Source of the DNA: CAVQBP01 sp964448105
GTDB taxonomy: Bacteria > Bacteroidota > Ignavibacteria > Ignavibacteriales > Ignavibacteriaceae
Reading direction: 5' to 3'
DNA: 18,280 nucleotides
Assembly (NCBI GenBank): GCA_964448105.1
Contig: CAYUVK010000107.1
Location: 1-18,280 of the forward strand
The position numbers were made by a program, and so were the translations under genes. The notes beneath the pieces were generated by a model. The model searched no databases, was not told the DNA's origin, and saw only the letters and a list, made by a program, of their open reading frames with translations. Each line of letters begins with the position of its first letter. The stretch's first letter is position 1. Below, one piece after another: positions 1-8,274 of this stretch.

Positions 1-2
1 GC

Positions 3-62
3 TGGGTGAGATCTAATTCACAACTAGAAGGATTAGGCACCAGTTTTGGCTGGGTAAGATAA
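3..62 (+). CDS. C-terminal end of an unidentified protein (5' truncated)
   Basis: An open frame enters from the left edge and ends at the TAA at 60-62. The visible 19 residues, WVRSNSQLEGLGTSFGWVR, finish in an aromatic/glycine pattern that could be the last strand of a beta-rich exported protein, but this is too little for a family call. The WVR motif occurs twice, 16 residues apart. A strong hairpin about 60 nt downstream (124-153) fits as the terminator of this gene. Neither other forward frame stays open across the stretch. Confidence 0.45.
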   Translation, partial: WVRSNSQLEGLGTSFGWVR

Positions 63-123
63 CCTTAATTGGTTGGCATAAAGATATTTATTTTCACAAA
101 TAATTATCTTGTAATAATTCAAC

Positions 124-153
124 AAAGCCTTTAATTTTATAATTAAAGGCTTT
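124..153 (+). terminator. Perfect 13-bp hairpin, likely terminator of the upstream gene
   Basis: AAAGCCTTTAATT (124-136) and its exact reverse complement (141-153) flank a TTAT loop. The right arm ends in TTT and is followed by CTTTATTTTG, a loose T-rich tail. It most simply terminates the gene ending at 62. It stops only 7 nt before the likely TTG start of the next gene, so it would also lie in that gene's leader. Confidence 0.7.
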
Positions 154-160
154 CTTTATT

Positions 161-3100
161 TTGAATATTAAATTGATTTGTGAAATTTTAAGACTAAGAT
201 ACTTTTTTATTACTCTCCTTTTAATTTTTATTTTTTATCCAAGTTTAAATTTATTTGCTCAATTCCAATGGAAGGAGCAAGAAAGTAAACACTTTAAAGT
301 TATATACAAGGAAATGGAATCCCCATTAATACCCCATATTTTACAATCTGCAGAAAATGCATTAGCGCCATTAATGAAAATATTTCACTATACACCTTCG
401 GAAAAAATTATAATAAATACATTTGATATTTATGATTATGGTTTCGGATCGACAACTACTGTTCCGCATAACTATATAAGGTTGGAAATAGAACCTTTAG
501 AAGAGGGATATGAAACTACGCCATATAATGATCGCTTCCAATGGCTGCTTAGCCACGAACTTGTTCATATTGTTATAAACGATCATGCAAGTAACATAGA
601 ATCGATTAGCAGATCTATGTTTGGTAAAGTTGAACCGGAACAAATTCAACCTCTGACAATTCCATTCAGTTTGTTAACTAATTTCAATAGGTATACTCCA
701 CGATGGCATCAAGAAGCGATTGCCGTTTTTCTGGAAACCTGGTTAAGCGGTGGTTTCGGCAGGATTTTAGGAAATTTTGATGAAATGTACTTTAGAACTA
801 TGGTACTGGATAATGAAGATTTTCCTTCCCCTATGCATTTGGAATCAATATCATCTCAAAATTCTTTTTTGTTTGAAACATTGTACTATTTATATGGAGC
901 AAGGTTTACGTCTTATTTGGCTATTAAGTATGGTTCTGAGAAACTAATTAAGTGGTTTACTACACAACCGGATGAATTTTATCAGAATTTTAAATGTAAA
1001 TTTAAAGAAGTATTTAATGCAGATTTTAATGATGAATGGGATAATTTTATCTCGTTTGAAAAAGAATTCCAAAAGAAAAATATTGAAAGATTAAAGTCCG
1101 GCGAGATAACCCCGATCATACGACTTACAAGTAAACCGGTTGGATGGGTATCAGAAGCTCATATTAACAAATGGGGAACATCAGTTATTTTTGGTTATCA
1201 TCATCCAAATTATTTAGCAGGAATAGGAAGATTAAATTTGAAGAACCATTCCTTTAAACAAGTTAGTACACTACCTACGCCAAGCCTGCTTCAGGTTTCC
1301 TCAACAGCTTATGATAGAAATTTAAATTTATTTTTTTATACAACAAAAAATAATCAACTATACAGGGATATCCGCGTCTTAAATGTTACAACCAAAAAAA
1401 ATAAATTATTATTCGAAAACTGCCGTGTTGGGGATCTAACTGTTTCTCCTGAGTCGCATGATTTATGGGGTGTTCTGCACACAAATGGAAAAGTTTCACT
1501 GATTTATTCTCCTTATCCTTATAAAACTTTACAGCCAATGGTCGGGTTTGATGTCGGGGATGAAATTTACGATTTAGCTGTCAGTCCATCAGGAAGATTT
1601 TTAACTGCGGTTTTAAAGAGAAGTAATGGGAATCAATCTATAATTATCGCTGATGCAGAAGATTTAAAAAATGATGAACCATTTAAATATCAAACAATTT
1701 ATTCAGATGGCTCTCCTGAAAATCCATCATGGAGTTCTGATGAAAATTTTGTCTATTGGAATGCTTACACAAATGGAGTTTCTAACATATATCGTATTAA
1801 TTTAAGAGATAAAAAAATCCAGGCCATGAGTAATACGTTAAGAGGTTTATTCAGACCCAAATATTTAAATAGAGATTCACTGTTTGCGTTTGAATTCACA
1901 TCGGAAGGTTTTATCCCTGTTATAATACCTAATACTCCTGCGAAGAAATTATATGCTATAAAATATTTAGGTCAGGAAGTTTTAAATAAAAATATTAAGT
2001 TAAAGTATTTAGCATTAAAACCTGCTAGTCAACTTAACCTAAATATCAGTAATAAAGAAGATTATAACAGTCTATTTAATCTAAGAATAAATACTTTTAT
2101 ACCGGTAGTAAGCGGTTTTCAGAATAAAAGGGTAATTGGTTTTTTTACACATATTTCAGATCCACTGGTTATTAATGATTTAACAATGGAATTCGGCGTC
2201 TCGCCATATTTTATGCAAAATAGATCTATTAAAAAACAGATGAAAAATGGCAGTGCCAAAATGGAATATCACTTTAAAGGCAAATACATATACAAAAAAA
2301 CTTTACAGCTCTCTGTTGATTATAACGCTCCTGATTTTTATGATTTGTTCAATGAAAGAAAACGCGGAATGACAGGAACCAATATTACATTGGAGCACAC
2401 CCATTATTGGATTTACGATAATCCATTGAAAATGAAACAAACTTCGAGCATAACTTACTACAGGGGTATTGAATCGATAAATGATAATTTAATTCCTGTT
2501 AGTGAACCTGATTTTTATGTTGCTCAAACAAGCTTTAACTCGAAAGACTTTCGGCGAAGCATAGGAAGTTCAAATTTTGAAGAAGGAAATGAATTTAATT
2601 CTACTTTAATGTTATTCGGTGCTAATCCTAAAAAGCCCCAGATTGCCGGTCAGGTTTATACTGAATGGGATAATTATTCAACATACTTATTTCCCCATAA
2701 TGTTTTCCATTTTAAAATTGCTGCAGGTTATCATAATAAAAATGATAAGCTTATGCAGTCAAAATTTTTCTTCGGAGGATTCGGCAACAGAAAGCTTGAA
2801 GATGCTGATGTTGATCAATTTAGAAATGTATTCCGTTTCCCGGGTATACCTATTTATAGTTTAGCTGCCGACAGGTTTTTTAAATTGATGTTCGAAACTG
2901 CTTTTCCGCCTATCAGGTTTGCTAATATAAGCTTAGGTTTCCAATTCCTTGATCATATTGATCTTTCTTTATATTCACAAAATTTATTAGTTGAATCAGA
3001 ACAAGGAACAGCATACGTGGACGCAGGTGCTCAGATAAACCTGGTATTCAAACATTGGTATAATCTTGAAACTACATTTTCAGCAGGAATTGCAAAAGCA

Positions 3101-3166
3101 TGGTATGGTCTGGGAAATTCCCGGGAATGGTTCTTATCTTTTAAATTGCTTAAGACTCTTAACTAA
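161..3166 (+). CDS. Outer-membrane protein with gluzincin-type peptidase domain, beta-propeller and C-terminal barrel
   Basis: This is a 1001-residue exported protein. Residues 14-34 form a signal peptide ending LFAQ. Residues about 36-300 look like a peptidase-MA-type gluzincin domain: HELVH at 132-136 supplies two zinc ligands and the catalytic Glu, and E185 in RWHQEAIAVF is the probable third ligand. Residues about 325-610 contain repeats of the WD40/PD40 (TolB-like) kind, for example around 475-510 and 525-555, suggesting a propeller. Residues about 640-1001 are rich in alternating strands and resemble a surface-antigen (Omp85-like) barrel. The likely location is the outer membrane; the substrate is unknown. 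The start is a TTG: an in-frame TAA at 140-142 rules out anything further upstream, and TTG at 173 is the only other choice that keeps the signal peptide. No ribosome-binding site is visible. Zinc chemistry and barrel topology are inferred from motifs. Confidence 0.85.
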   Translation: MNIKLICEILRLRYFFITLLLIFIFYPSLNLFAQFQWKEQESKHFKVIYKEMESPLIPHILQSAENALAPLMKIFHYTPSEKIIINTFDIYDYGFGSTTTVPHNYIRLEIEPLEEGYETTPYNDRFQWLLSHELVHIVINDHASNIESISRSMFGKVEPEQIQPLTIPFSLLTNFNRYTPRWHQEAIAVFLETWLSGGFGRILGNFDEMYFRTMVLDNEDFPSPMHLESISSQNSFLFETLYYLYGARFTSYLAIKYGSEKLIKWFTTQPDEFYQNFKCKFKEVFNADFNDEWDNFISFEKEFQKKNIERLKSGEITPIIRLTSKPVGWVSEAHINKWGTSVIFGYHHPNYLAGIGRLNLKNHSFKQVSTLPTPSLLQVSSTAYDRNLNLFFYTTKNNQLYRDIRVLNVTTKKNKLLFENCRVGDLTVSPESHDLWGVLHTNGKVSLIYSPYPYKTLQPMVGFDVGDEIYDLAVSPSGRFLTAVLKRSNGNQSIIIADAEDLKNDEPFKYQTIYSDGSPENPSWSSDENFVYWNAYTNGVSNIYRINLRDKKIQAMSNTLRGLFRPKYLNRDSLFAFEFTSEGFIPVIIPNTPAKKLYAIKYLGQEVLNKNIKLKYLALKPASQLNLNISNKEDYNSLFNLRINTFIPVVSGFQNKRVIGFFTHISDPLVINDLTMEFGVSPYFMQNRSIKKQMKNGSAKMEYHFKGKYIYKKTLQLSVDYNAPDFYDLFNERKRGMTGTNITLEHTHYWIYDNPLKMKQTSSITYYRGIESINDNLIPVSEPDFYVAQTSFNSKDFRRSIGSSNFEEGNEFNSTLMLFGANPKKPQIAGQVYTEWDNYSTYLFPHNVFHFKIAAGYHNKNDKLMQSKFFFGGFGNRKLEDADVDQFRNVFRFPGIPIYSLAADRFFKLMFETAFPPIRFANISLGFQFLDHIDLSLYSQNLLVESEQGTAYVDAGAQINLVFKHWYNLETTFSAGIAKAWYGLGNSREWFLSFKLLKTLN

Positions 3167-3200
3167 TTTTTCTATTATTTATAAAATTTTTTTATTATAC

Positions 3201-3232
3201 AAAAAAGCAAGTAAATTTCTACCTGCTTTTTT
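3201..3232. terminator. Bidirectional terminator between convergent genes
   Basis: AAAAAAGCAAGTA (3201-3213) pairs with TACCTGCTTTTTT (3220-3232) around a 6-nt loop with a single A-C mismatch. The A-run on the left and T-run on the right make it a rho-independent terminator readable from both strands. It lies between the stops of the two convergent genes (3166 and 3259). Confidence 0.8.
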
Positions 3233-3258
3233 ATTTAGTTATTTTTATTTAATTAATA

Positions 3259-3837
3259 TTATCTGCACCATCCATATATTGAGAAATGTGGTATTAAAGC
3301 ATCCTTTACCTGTAGTATACCATTAGTAATCACTATACCTTTATACTTTATAGGTGCAAAAGAACCATCAGGAGCAAGATAAACATAGTCTATTGACTTT
3401 GGATCAACTCCATTTAAATCAACACCGCTAATCCTTAAGTTGAATACTAATGGTTTGTTGAAAGTCTCAGGGCTCGGGTAAAAAGTGGCAGTACCATTTG
3501 TACTATTAATAATCATGGTTATATTTTTTTCACCAGAATAAGCCCCGGCCGGTACTTCGATTACAGCATCTATTATAACATTAACTTGGGAAGTCCGAAC
3601 ATAGTTAACATTTAATTCTACTGTTCCGCCAATTTCCCCGTTTATTATATTTGAAGCAGAATATTCATTATCCGCGGCTACTCCCGGATTTGGGGGTAAT
3701 TTGATCCAGCTTTTTTGAATGTTACTAGGTTGATTTAAAGTATTAGTCTGATCTACAGCTTCAGGATTTACTGATGAATCGCTGCACCCTATAATTAAAG
3801 GAATAACAAATGCTAATACAATAAAAATTATTTTCAT
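3259..3837 (-). CDS. Lipoprotein with a ZU5-like beta domain
   Basis: This 192-residue protein begins with a lipoprotein signal peptide, MKIIFIVLAFVIPLIIGC, with the lipidated cysteine at 18, followed by a Ser/Asn/Pro-rich linker. Residues about 65-140 contain GGTVEL, then IEVPAGAY, then a TFNKPLVFNL strand. This order (glycine pair, 'PAGA' turn, 'kP' strand) resembles ZU5-type domains, which are structural or protein-binding rather than enzymatic. The last 50 residues are beta-rich and end in YGWCR. The ATG at 3837 is preceded by GGAG at 5 nt spacing, so the start is well supported. It is probably anchored in the outer or inner membrane facing the periplasm; its partner is unknown. The ZU5 assignment is from pattern memory and is moderately sure. 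Confidence 0.8.
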   Translation of the reverse strand: MKIIFIVLAFVIPLIIGCSDSSVNPEAVDQTNTLNQPSNIQKSWIKLPPNPGVAADNEYSASNIINGEIGGTVELNVNYVRTSQVNVIIDAVIEVPAGAYSGEKNITMIINSTNGTATFYPSPETFNKPLVFNLRISGVDLNGVDPKSIDYVYLAPDGSFAPIKYKGIVITNGILQVKDALIPHFSIYGWCR

Positions 3838-3842
3838 GATAA

Positions 3843-3846
3843 CTCC
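3843..3846 (-). promoter_or_regulatory. Shine-Dalgarno GGAG of the lipoprotein gene
   Basis: GGAG on the minus strand lies 5 nt before the ATG at 3837. It is one of only two clear Shine-Dalgarno sequences in the window, and it fixes the lipoprotein start. Confidence 0.65.
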
Positions 3847-4108
3847 ATTTTAGCAACAAGATTTTTTTTTCAAGTTAATTCAATGGAAATGCCAAAGTAT
3901 AAAAAGAAACTTTTACTTAGTGCAATTTTCACAAAACCAATACATGTAACAATTTCAATACAAATTTGTAATATTTACTGTATTTAAAGAAAACTTTGTT
4001 TTATTCTGAAACAATTAAATTAATTTGAGTAAAAGCTTTTATTCTTCTTTTTTACACTTTGTTAGTTAAATACAAAATTTTCAAAAAAATAAATCTTTTT
4101 ATAAAAAT

Positions 4109-5485
4109 ATGTATTTTAAAAAATCATATTTTGCATTTATATATAAAAGATTATATTACATCAGTAAAAATGATTTCAAATTGATGAAATTCTCAGAGTT
4201 AAAAAATAAAATTGATGAAGCCCAAAATAATGCTTCAAAAACTGATGAAGCCGCTAGAGTTAAAAACCTTGAAGTAATCCTTGACATTGTTAAAAGTATA
4301 AATAGAACCCTGATTATTGAAGATGTTCTTGAATTAGTGTTAAAAAATGCCATTAAGCTAACCAATTCTGAACGGGGATTTATTGTATTAGCTAACCAAT
4401 ACGGAAAGCTTGAATATAAAATAGGTTTGGATTCTCAGGGGAATTCTCTTTTAGAAAATCTTTTTAATGTGAGTACAACCGTAGTTAAAGATGTATTCGA
4501 AACTGGTCAGTCGAAATTTATAGAATCTGCACAAAGTGATACAAACTATGACTCAAGTAAAAGTATCTTAAGACTCGAACTGCAAACCATTTTGTGTGCA
4601 CCATTAATTACTGATGAGAAGAAAATCGGCGTAATTTATGTTGATAGTAGGCAGCTTCATAAAATAAAAATTAGGGAAATAACCGATACTTTTGAAATTC
4701 TTGCAGGCCAGGCAGCTACTGCAATTAGAAATGCACAATTATATAACGGGCAAATAAATGCTTACAATGCACTACAGGAAGCAAACGTTCATTTAATACA
4801 AGCGGAAAGAAAAGCTTTAAAATCCAGTATAGATTCGGAAATCGGACAATCATTACAAGGTTTGGTTCATCTTGCTCTTTTAGAGACTGAAAGCCTAATG
4901 CGAACTATTGAAAGAACCACAAAAGATTTTGAAAAAGATAAGAATTCTACTGACCCCATCTTATTCGACAGGTTAAAATTAAAGGCAAAAGTTGCTAGCG
5001 ACAGCATTAGAAATATTCAAAAATATGCGCAGGTTTTATTAGAAACTTCTGTTATGAATTTAAATAAAGACAGCGGGGATCTTAACCGTACAATTCAATC
5101 AGTTATAAAATATCTTGCACCAATGAAAAAATTCAATAAGATCTTTTTTAAAACAGAGTTTCACACGCTGCCGCCTTGCACTTATGATTCGGAGCAAATT
5201 CAACATCTATTTGTTCAGCTATTTACTAATTCGGCTGAAGCAAAACCAAACGCAACAATTTTGATAAAATCATTTTTTGAAAATAATAAAATCAATATAA
5301 TAGTTGAAGATGATGGGCCCGGATTTCCAGTCGGCAACAAAAATTCATTTTTAGAATTACCATCATCAAATAGAAGCGGTTATGGATTGTTCTTATGTAA
5401 AAGTATAACAGATCGTCATAACGGTCAAATAAAAATTCTCGATAGGGAAAATGGTTCTGCAATCCAAATTTCTTTGCCAATATAA
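4109..5485 (+). CDS. GAF-domain sensor histidine kinase lacking the usual phospho-acceptor histidine
   Basis: Numbering is from the ATG at 4109 (458 residues). A second in-frame ATG at 4184 (M26, MKFSELKNK) may be the true start, because residues 1-25 look like translated AT-rich leader; neither start has a ribosome-binding site. Residues 55-210 form a GAF sensor domain (ERGFIVLANQ, LCAPLI, GVIYVDS). A helical region at 215-315 corresponds to the dimerisation/phospho-acceptor domain. Residues 355-458 are a HATPase_c domain: N-box N374 in LFTNSAEA, G1 DDGPGF (401-406), G2 SGYGLFL (423-429). Where kinases of this class read 'HE(I/L)xxPL', this protein reads SEIGQSLQGLV, with Gln at 247; the nearest His is H254. 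ATP binding looks intact, so it may bind ATP without canonical autophosphorylation or act with the kinase encoded 2 nt downstream. No transmembrane segment is evident, so it is probably cytoplasmic. Confidence 0.85.
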   Translation: MYFKKSYFAFIYKRLYYISKNDFKLMKFSELKNKIDEAQNNASKTDEAARVKNLEVILDIVKSINRTLIIEDVLELVLKNAIKLTNSERGFIVLANQYGKLEYKIGLDSQGNSLLENLFNVSTTVVKDVFETGQSKFIESAQSDTNYDSSKSILRLELQTILCAPLITDEKKIGVIYVDSRQLHKIKIREITDTFEILAGQAATAIRNAQLYNGQINAYNALQEANVHLIQAERKALKSSIDSEIGQSLQGLVHLALLETESLMRTIERTTKDFEKDKNSTDPILFDRLKLKAKVASDSIRNIQKYAQVLLETSVMNLNKDSGDLNRTIQSVIKYLAPMKKFNKIFFKTEFHTLPPCTYDSEQIQHLFVQLFTNSAEAKPNATILIKSFFENNKINIIVEDDGPGFPVGNKNSFLELPSSNRSGYGLFLCKSITDRHNGQIKILDRENGSAIQISLPI

Positions 5486-5487
5486 AT

Positions 5488-7005
5488 ATGACATCTAATT
5501 TTCTAAAATATATAAAATTACTTTATGACCCGATTCATATTCCAATTGAAATAATCAATAAGGAAGGCAAAATCGTATATGTAAATCCTGCTTTTATTTT
5601 TCAATGGGATTATAATTTTTCCGAATTAAAGGAATATTCAATTTATAACGATCCGGAATTAAAAAATAGTAACGTAATTGATAATATTAATTACGTATTC
5701 GAAACCAAGACGAGTATTTCGATTGATAATTATAATGACTCTCTGTTAAAAAGTAAACAGGTAACAAAATCGATATTTAGAACCAAAATTTTTTATGCTT
5801 CTTTTAGTTCTAAAGATTATGTTATCCTTATGCACGAAGATGAAACTGAAATTGTTTTAATGAATGAAGAATTTAACAAAGCCAGGGATGCACAGAAAGA
5901 AGCAGACAGACTAAAAAATAATTTCCTCAATGTACTTTCACACGAATTAAGAACCCCTTTAAATATTATTTTGGGTTATTCCTCAATTATTAAAGAAAGC
6001 ATGAAAGATAAGATTAACCCCGAAGACAGGGTTTATCTTGATAATTTATATAGCGGGAGTGAAAGATTATTTAAAAGCATAACTCAAATGCTGGAGTTTG
6101 CTCAAATTGAAGCTGAAAATTATAAGCTTAATTTTGAGATAATAAACCTGATTACTATTCTTCAAAGCAGTGTTGCCTCTTTAAAAGAAAATGCAAAGAA
6201 TAAAAATGTTGAAATAAATTCAAATTTTAATACTGATGAAATTTATGTAAATGTAGATGTACAGTGTGTTGAAAATATTGTTAATAATTTATTAAACAAT
6301 GCAATTAAATTTACAAAACAAGGATTTGTAGAGGTTGAGACGAATCTTCTTTTAGACAGGGAATTAGCTGTGGTTAGAATAAAAGATTCGGGTGTAGGGA
6401 TTTCTGCTGAATACATGGATCATTTATTTCAACCGTTTAGCCAGGAAGATCTTAACATTGGAAGAAATTATGAAGGGAATGGGCTCGGCTTGGCATTATC
6501 AAAAAGGTATATTGAAAAAATGGGAGGTTCTCTTCTTATTGACAGCATAAAAGGTGTTGGATCAACAGTTACTTTTACACTTCCGCTTTCATCGGAGCAT
6601 AGTAAAAGTAAAAAGGAATTTGAAGGGAACGGCAAAAGCAATCTGAAAAAAATATTGATGCTTGATGATTCCAGTGATTCTTACGGTTTAATTAATGCAT
6701 TTCTCAAGAAGAATTTTGAAATAGAAGTTTTTAACTTTAGAGATTTTGACATCGAATTATTAAATAAAAAAGAATACAGAGTAATCTTGTTTGATGTAAA
6801 CCAAAACAGGTGGAATGATAGTTTAAATGTCTGTAAAGAAATTAAAAGCAGCGATAGCTTTAACAGGCCATTAATAATTATTTCAAGTGAATTTGCCGGA
6901 GATCGAATTAGGGAATTTTATGAGGCAGGCGCAGATAAATTTCTTGTGAAACCTTTTTCTAAAAATGAATTATTAAAATCCCTGGAAGAATTAAACACCT
7001 TGTGA
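5488..7005 (+). CDS. PAS hybrid sensor histidine kinase with C-terminal receiver
   Basis: This 505-residue soluble two-component hybrid kinase has four parts. Residues about 10-125 are a PAS-like sensor (IEIINKEGKIVYVNPAF). A short coiled coil leads to HisKA with SHELRTPL and phospho-acceptor H152. HATPase_c spans about 255-367: N271 in NLLNNAIKFT, DSGVG at 300-304, GNGLGL at 330-335. The receiver spans about 388-503: acidic pair D393-D394, phospho-acceptor D436 in VILFDV, S466 or S467 and K488 in VKPF. All key residues are present. The ATG lies 2 nt after the stop of the GAF kinase gene, so the two are surely co-transcribed and probably translationally coupled. There is no membrane segment, and no output regulator is encoded nearby, so the signal and target are unknown. 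Confidence 0.93.
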   Translation: MTSNFLKYIKLLYDPIHIPIEIINKEGKIVYVNPAFIFQWDYNFSELKEYSIYNDPELKNSNVIDNINYVFETKTSISIDNYNDSLLKSKQVTKSIFRTKIFYASFSSKDYVILMHEDETEIVLMNEEFNKARDAQKEADRLKNNFLNVLSHELRTPLNIILGYSSIIKESMKDKINPEDRVYLDNLYSGSERLFKSITQMLEFAQIEAENYKLNFEIINLITILQSSVASLKENAKNKNVEINSNFNTDEIYVNVDVQCVENIVNNLLNNAIKFTKQGFVEVETNLLLDRELAVVRIKDSGVGISAEYMDHLFQPFSQEDLNIGRNYEGNGLGLALSKRYIEKMGGSLLIDSIKGVGSTVTFTLPLSSEHSKSKKEFEGNGKSNLKKILMLDDSSDSYGLINAFLKKNFEIEVFNFRDFDIELLNKKEYRVILFDVNQNRWNDSLNVCKEIKSSDSFNRPLIIISSEFAGDRIREFYEAGADKFLVKPFSKNELLKSLEELNTL

Positions 7006-7071
7006 TATTTTCATCACTTCTTACTATAAATCAATAGGTTTATTTGAGTATGTTAAACATTTAATAATAAT

Positions 7072-7103
7072 TCAATTGGAAAGCTTTTTTTGCTTTCAAT
7101 TGA
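7072..7103 (+). terminator. Hairpin downstream of the kinase pair
   Basis: TCAATT-G-GAAAGC (7072-7084) pairs with GCTTTCAATTGA (7092-7103), giving 12 base pairs with one bulged G (7078) and a loop of seven T. No continuous T-tract follows, so it is a weak terminator or an mRNA stabilising hairpin. It separates the kinase genes from the PAP2-related gene. Confidence 0.5.
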
Positions 7104-7151
7104 TTTATACTTAAATAAATTGAATCCTATACATTCTGAGTTGAAGAAAAT

Positions 7152-7799
7152 ATGCCAGAAAATTCGTATTGGGGTCTTGCAAAAAAAAACTGGAAAGAAT
7201 ATTTTATTGTCCGTACTTTGTTATTTGAGCTTATTATTACTCTTATTTTAATAAGTACTGTTCTTATTTACTTTTCACACTTTATAAATACAATTGAAGC
7301 ACGAAACGGGGTGCAGCTAAATGACCCTATATTAAAATTGTTTAATCCGGTTGATTTGTCTGATTTTATATTTGGTATAATCTATTTATCAATAGTTATT
7401 GGAATTATTAGTTTACTGAATGAACCAGCAAAATTAATCTTTGCATTACAGGTTTATGCGGTTATGGTAATTATTAGGATTGCAACTTTATATTTAGTGT
7501 CGCTAAATGCGCCCGAAAATATGATACCGTTAGTTGATCCGATTGTCCAAAATATTGGTACCGGACAATTATTAACAAAGGATCTGTTTTTTTCAGGTCA
7601 CACCGCAACTATGTTTTTGCTATTCCTGGTTATAAATAATAAAAAATTAAAAGTAATATTTCTTTCTTGCTTTTTAATCATAGCTGTTGCCCTTTTAATT
7701 CAGCATGTACATTATACCATTGATGTAGTTGCAGCACCGTTTTTTACATATGTTGCATATAGAATTATTTTTTTAATTAAAGAAAAATATCAATTATGA
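7152..7799 (+). CDS. PAP2-related integral membrane lipid phosphatase/phosphotransferase (sphingomyelin-synthase-like)
   Basis: This 215-residue protein has about six hydrophobic segments (roughly 22-43, 71-89, 93-117, 143-161, 167-184, 190-207). Two motifs match the PAP2_C type found in sphingomyelin synthases: FFSGHT with H150 (145-151), and HYTIDVVAA with H187 and D191. In that family these three residues form the catalytic triad that transfers a phospho-head group between lipids, or hydrolyses a lipid phosphate. The usual bacterial PAP2 motif KxxxxxxRP is not seen, which supports the PAP2_C subtype. The site would sit near a membrane surface. Substrate and direction cannot be read from the sequence. 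No sphingolipid synthesis gene lies nearby. The ATG at 7152 is preceded by GAAGAAA, a weak purine-rich stretch. Confidence 0.8.
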   Translation: MPENSYWGLAKKNWKEYFIVRTLLFELIITLILISTVLIYFSHFINTIEARNGVQLNDPILKLFNPVDLSDFIFGIIYLSIVIGIISLLNEPAKLIFALQVYAVMVIIRIATLYLVSLNAPENMIPLVDPIVQNIGTGQLLTKDLFFSGHTATMFLLFLVINNKKLKVIFLSCFLIIAVALLIQHVHYTIDVVAAPFFTYVAYRIIFLIKEKYQL

Positions 7800-7850
7800 T
7801 TTGACCTGATTAATTCAAATTCTTTATCTTTATATTATTAAAATATCTTT

Positions 7851-7858
7851 TAACTTTG
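7851..7858 (+). promoter_or_regulatory. TAnnTTTG promoter -7 element
   Basis: TAACTTTG matches the Bacteroidota -7 consensus TAnnTTTG exactly, 10 nt before the ATG at 7869. No good TTTG -33 element is found at the expected distance, so this is tentative. It would give a very short 5' leader. Confidence 0.3.
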
Positions 7859-7868
7859 TCAATCAGAA

Positions 7869-8207
7869 ATGGAAAAAGAAAAAAAATCTGAGATTATAGA
7901 ATTATCCGGAATAATTTCTCAAAACTTTTCACAATTATCACCTGGATTCCTAATTAATAAAGATGACATTAAAAACATTGAAGAGTTGAAGAAATATTTA
8001 TCAGGTAAAATAAAAGTTTTGCTTAATGAAAAATTTGATTCATTATTTAATCTGCTTTACCGAATTGATGTAGAAGATAAGAAAATTGAAGAAGTGTTTT
8101 CTAAGGAGAAAAAGGATGACATCCCCGGTTCAATTGCAAACCTTATTATTGAAAGACAATTACAGAAAATCCATTATAGAAAAATATATAAAGAAGGCAA
8201 TTTATAA
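7869..8207 (+). CDS. Small conserved protein of unknown function
   Basis: This is a 112-residue, highly charged, probably helical soluble protein with no signal peptide or membrane segment. The stretch LLYRIDVEDKKIEEVF, followed by IANLIIERQLQKI, resembles a small protein I recall as common in Bacteroidota; no function is known to me and the recall is unverified. It sits 69 nt after the PAP2-related gene and 67 nt before the ABC ATPase on the same strand, so the three may share a transcript. The ATG lacks a Shine-Dalgarno sequence. Confidence 0.75.
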   Translation: MEKEKKSEIIELSGIISQNFSQLSPGFLINKDDIKNIEELKKYLSGKIKVLLNEKFDSLFNLLYRIDVEDKKIEEVFSKEKKDDIPGSIANLIIERQLQKIHYRKIYKEGNL

Positions 8208-8274
8208 TACCCGGCCGGAAATAATTTTCCTGATTTGCATCGTTTGATTTAGTACACATATCTTATTCATTCTT

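Noticed and set aside
2619..3326. Shadow reading frames overlapping the end of the 1001-residue protein and the lipoprotein
   Set aside because: They overlap well-supported genes in other frames and show no domain or signal-peptide logic.
3838..4108. Possible operators or small RNA in the 271-nt divergent intergenic region
   Set aside because: Very AT-rich with several TTTG stretches (for example TACACTTTG near 4053), but none has the exact TAnnTTTG spacing and no stable hairpin is visible; only the Shine-Dalgarno GGAG is reported.
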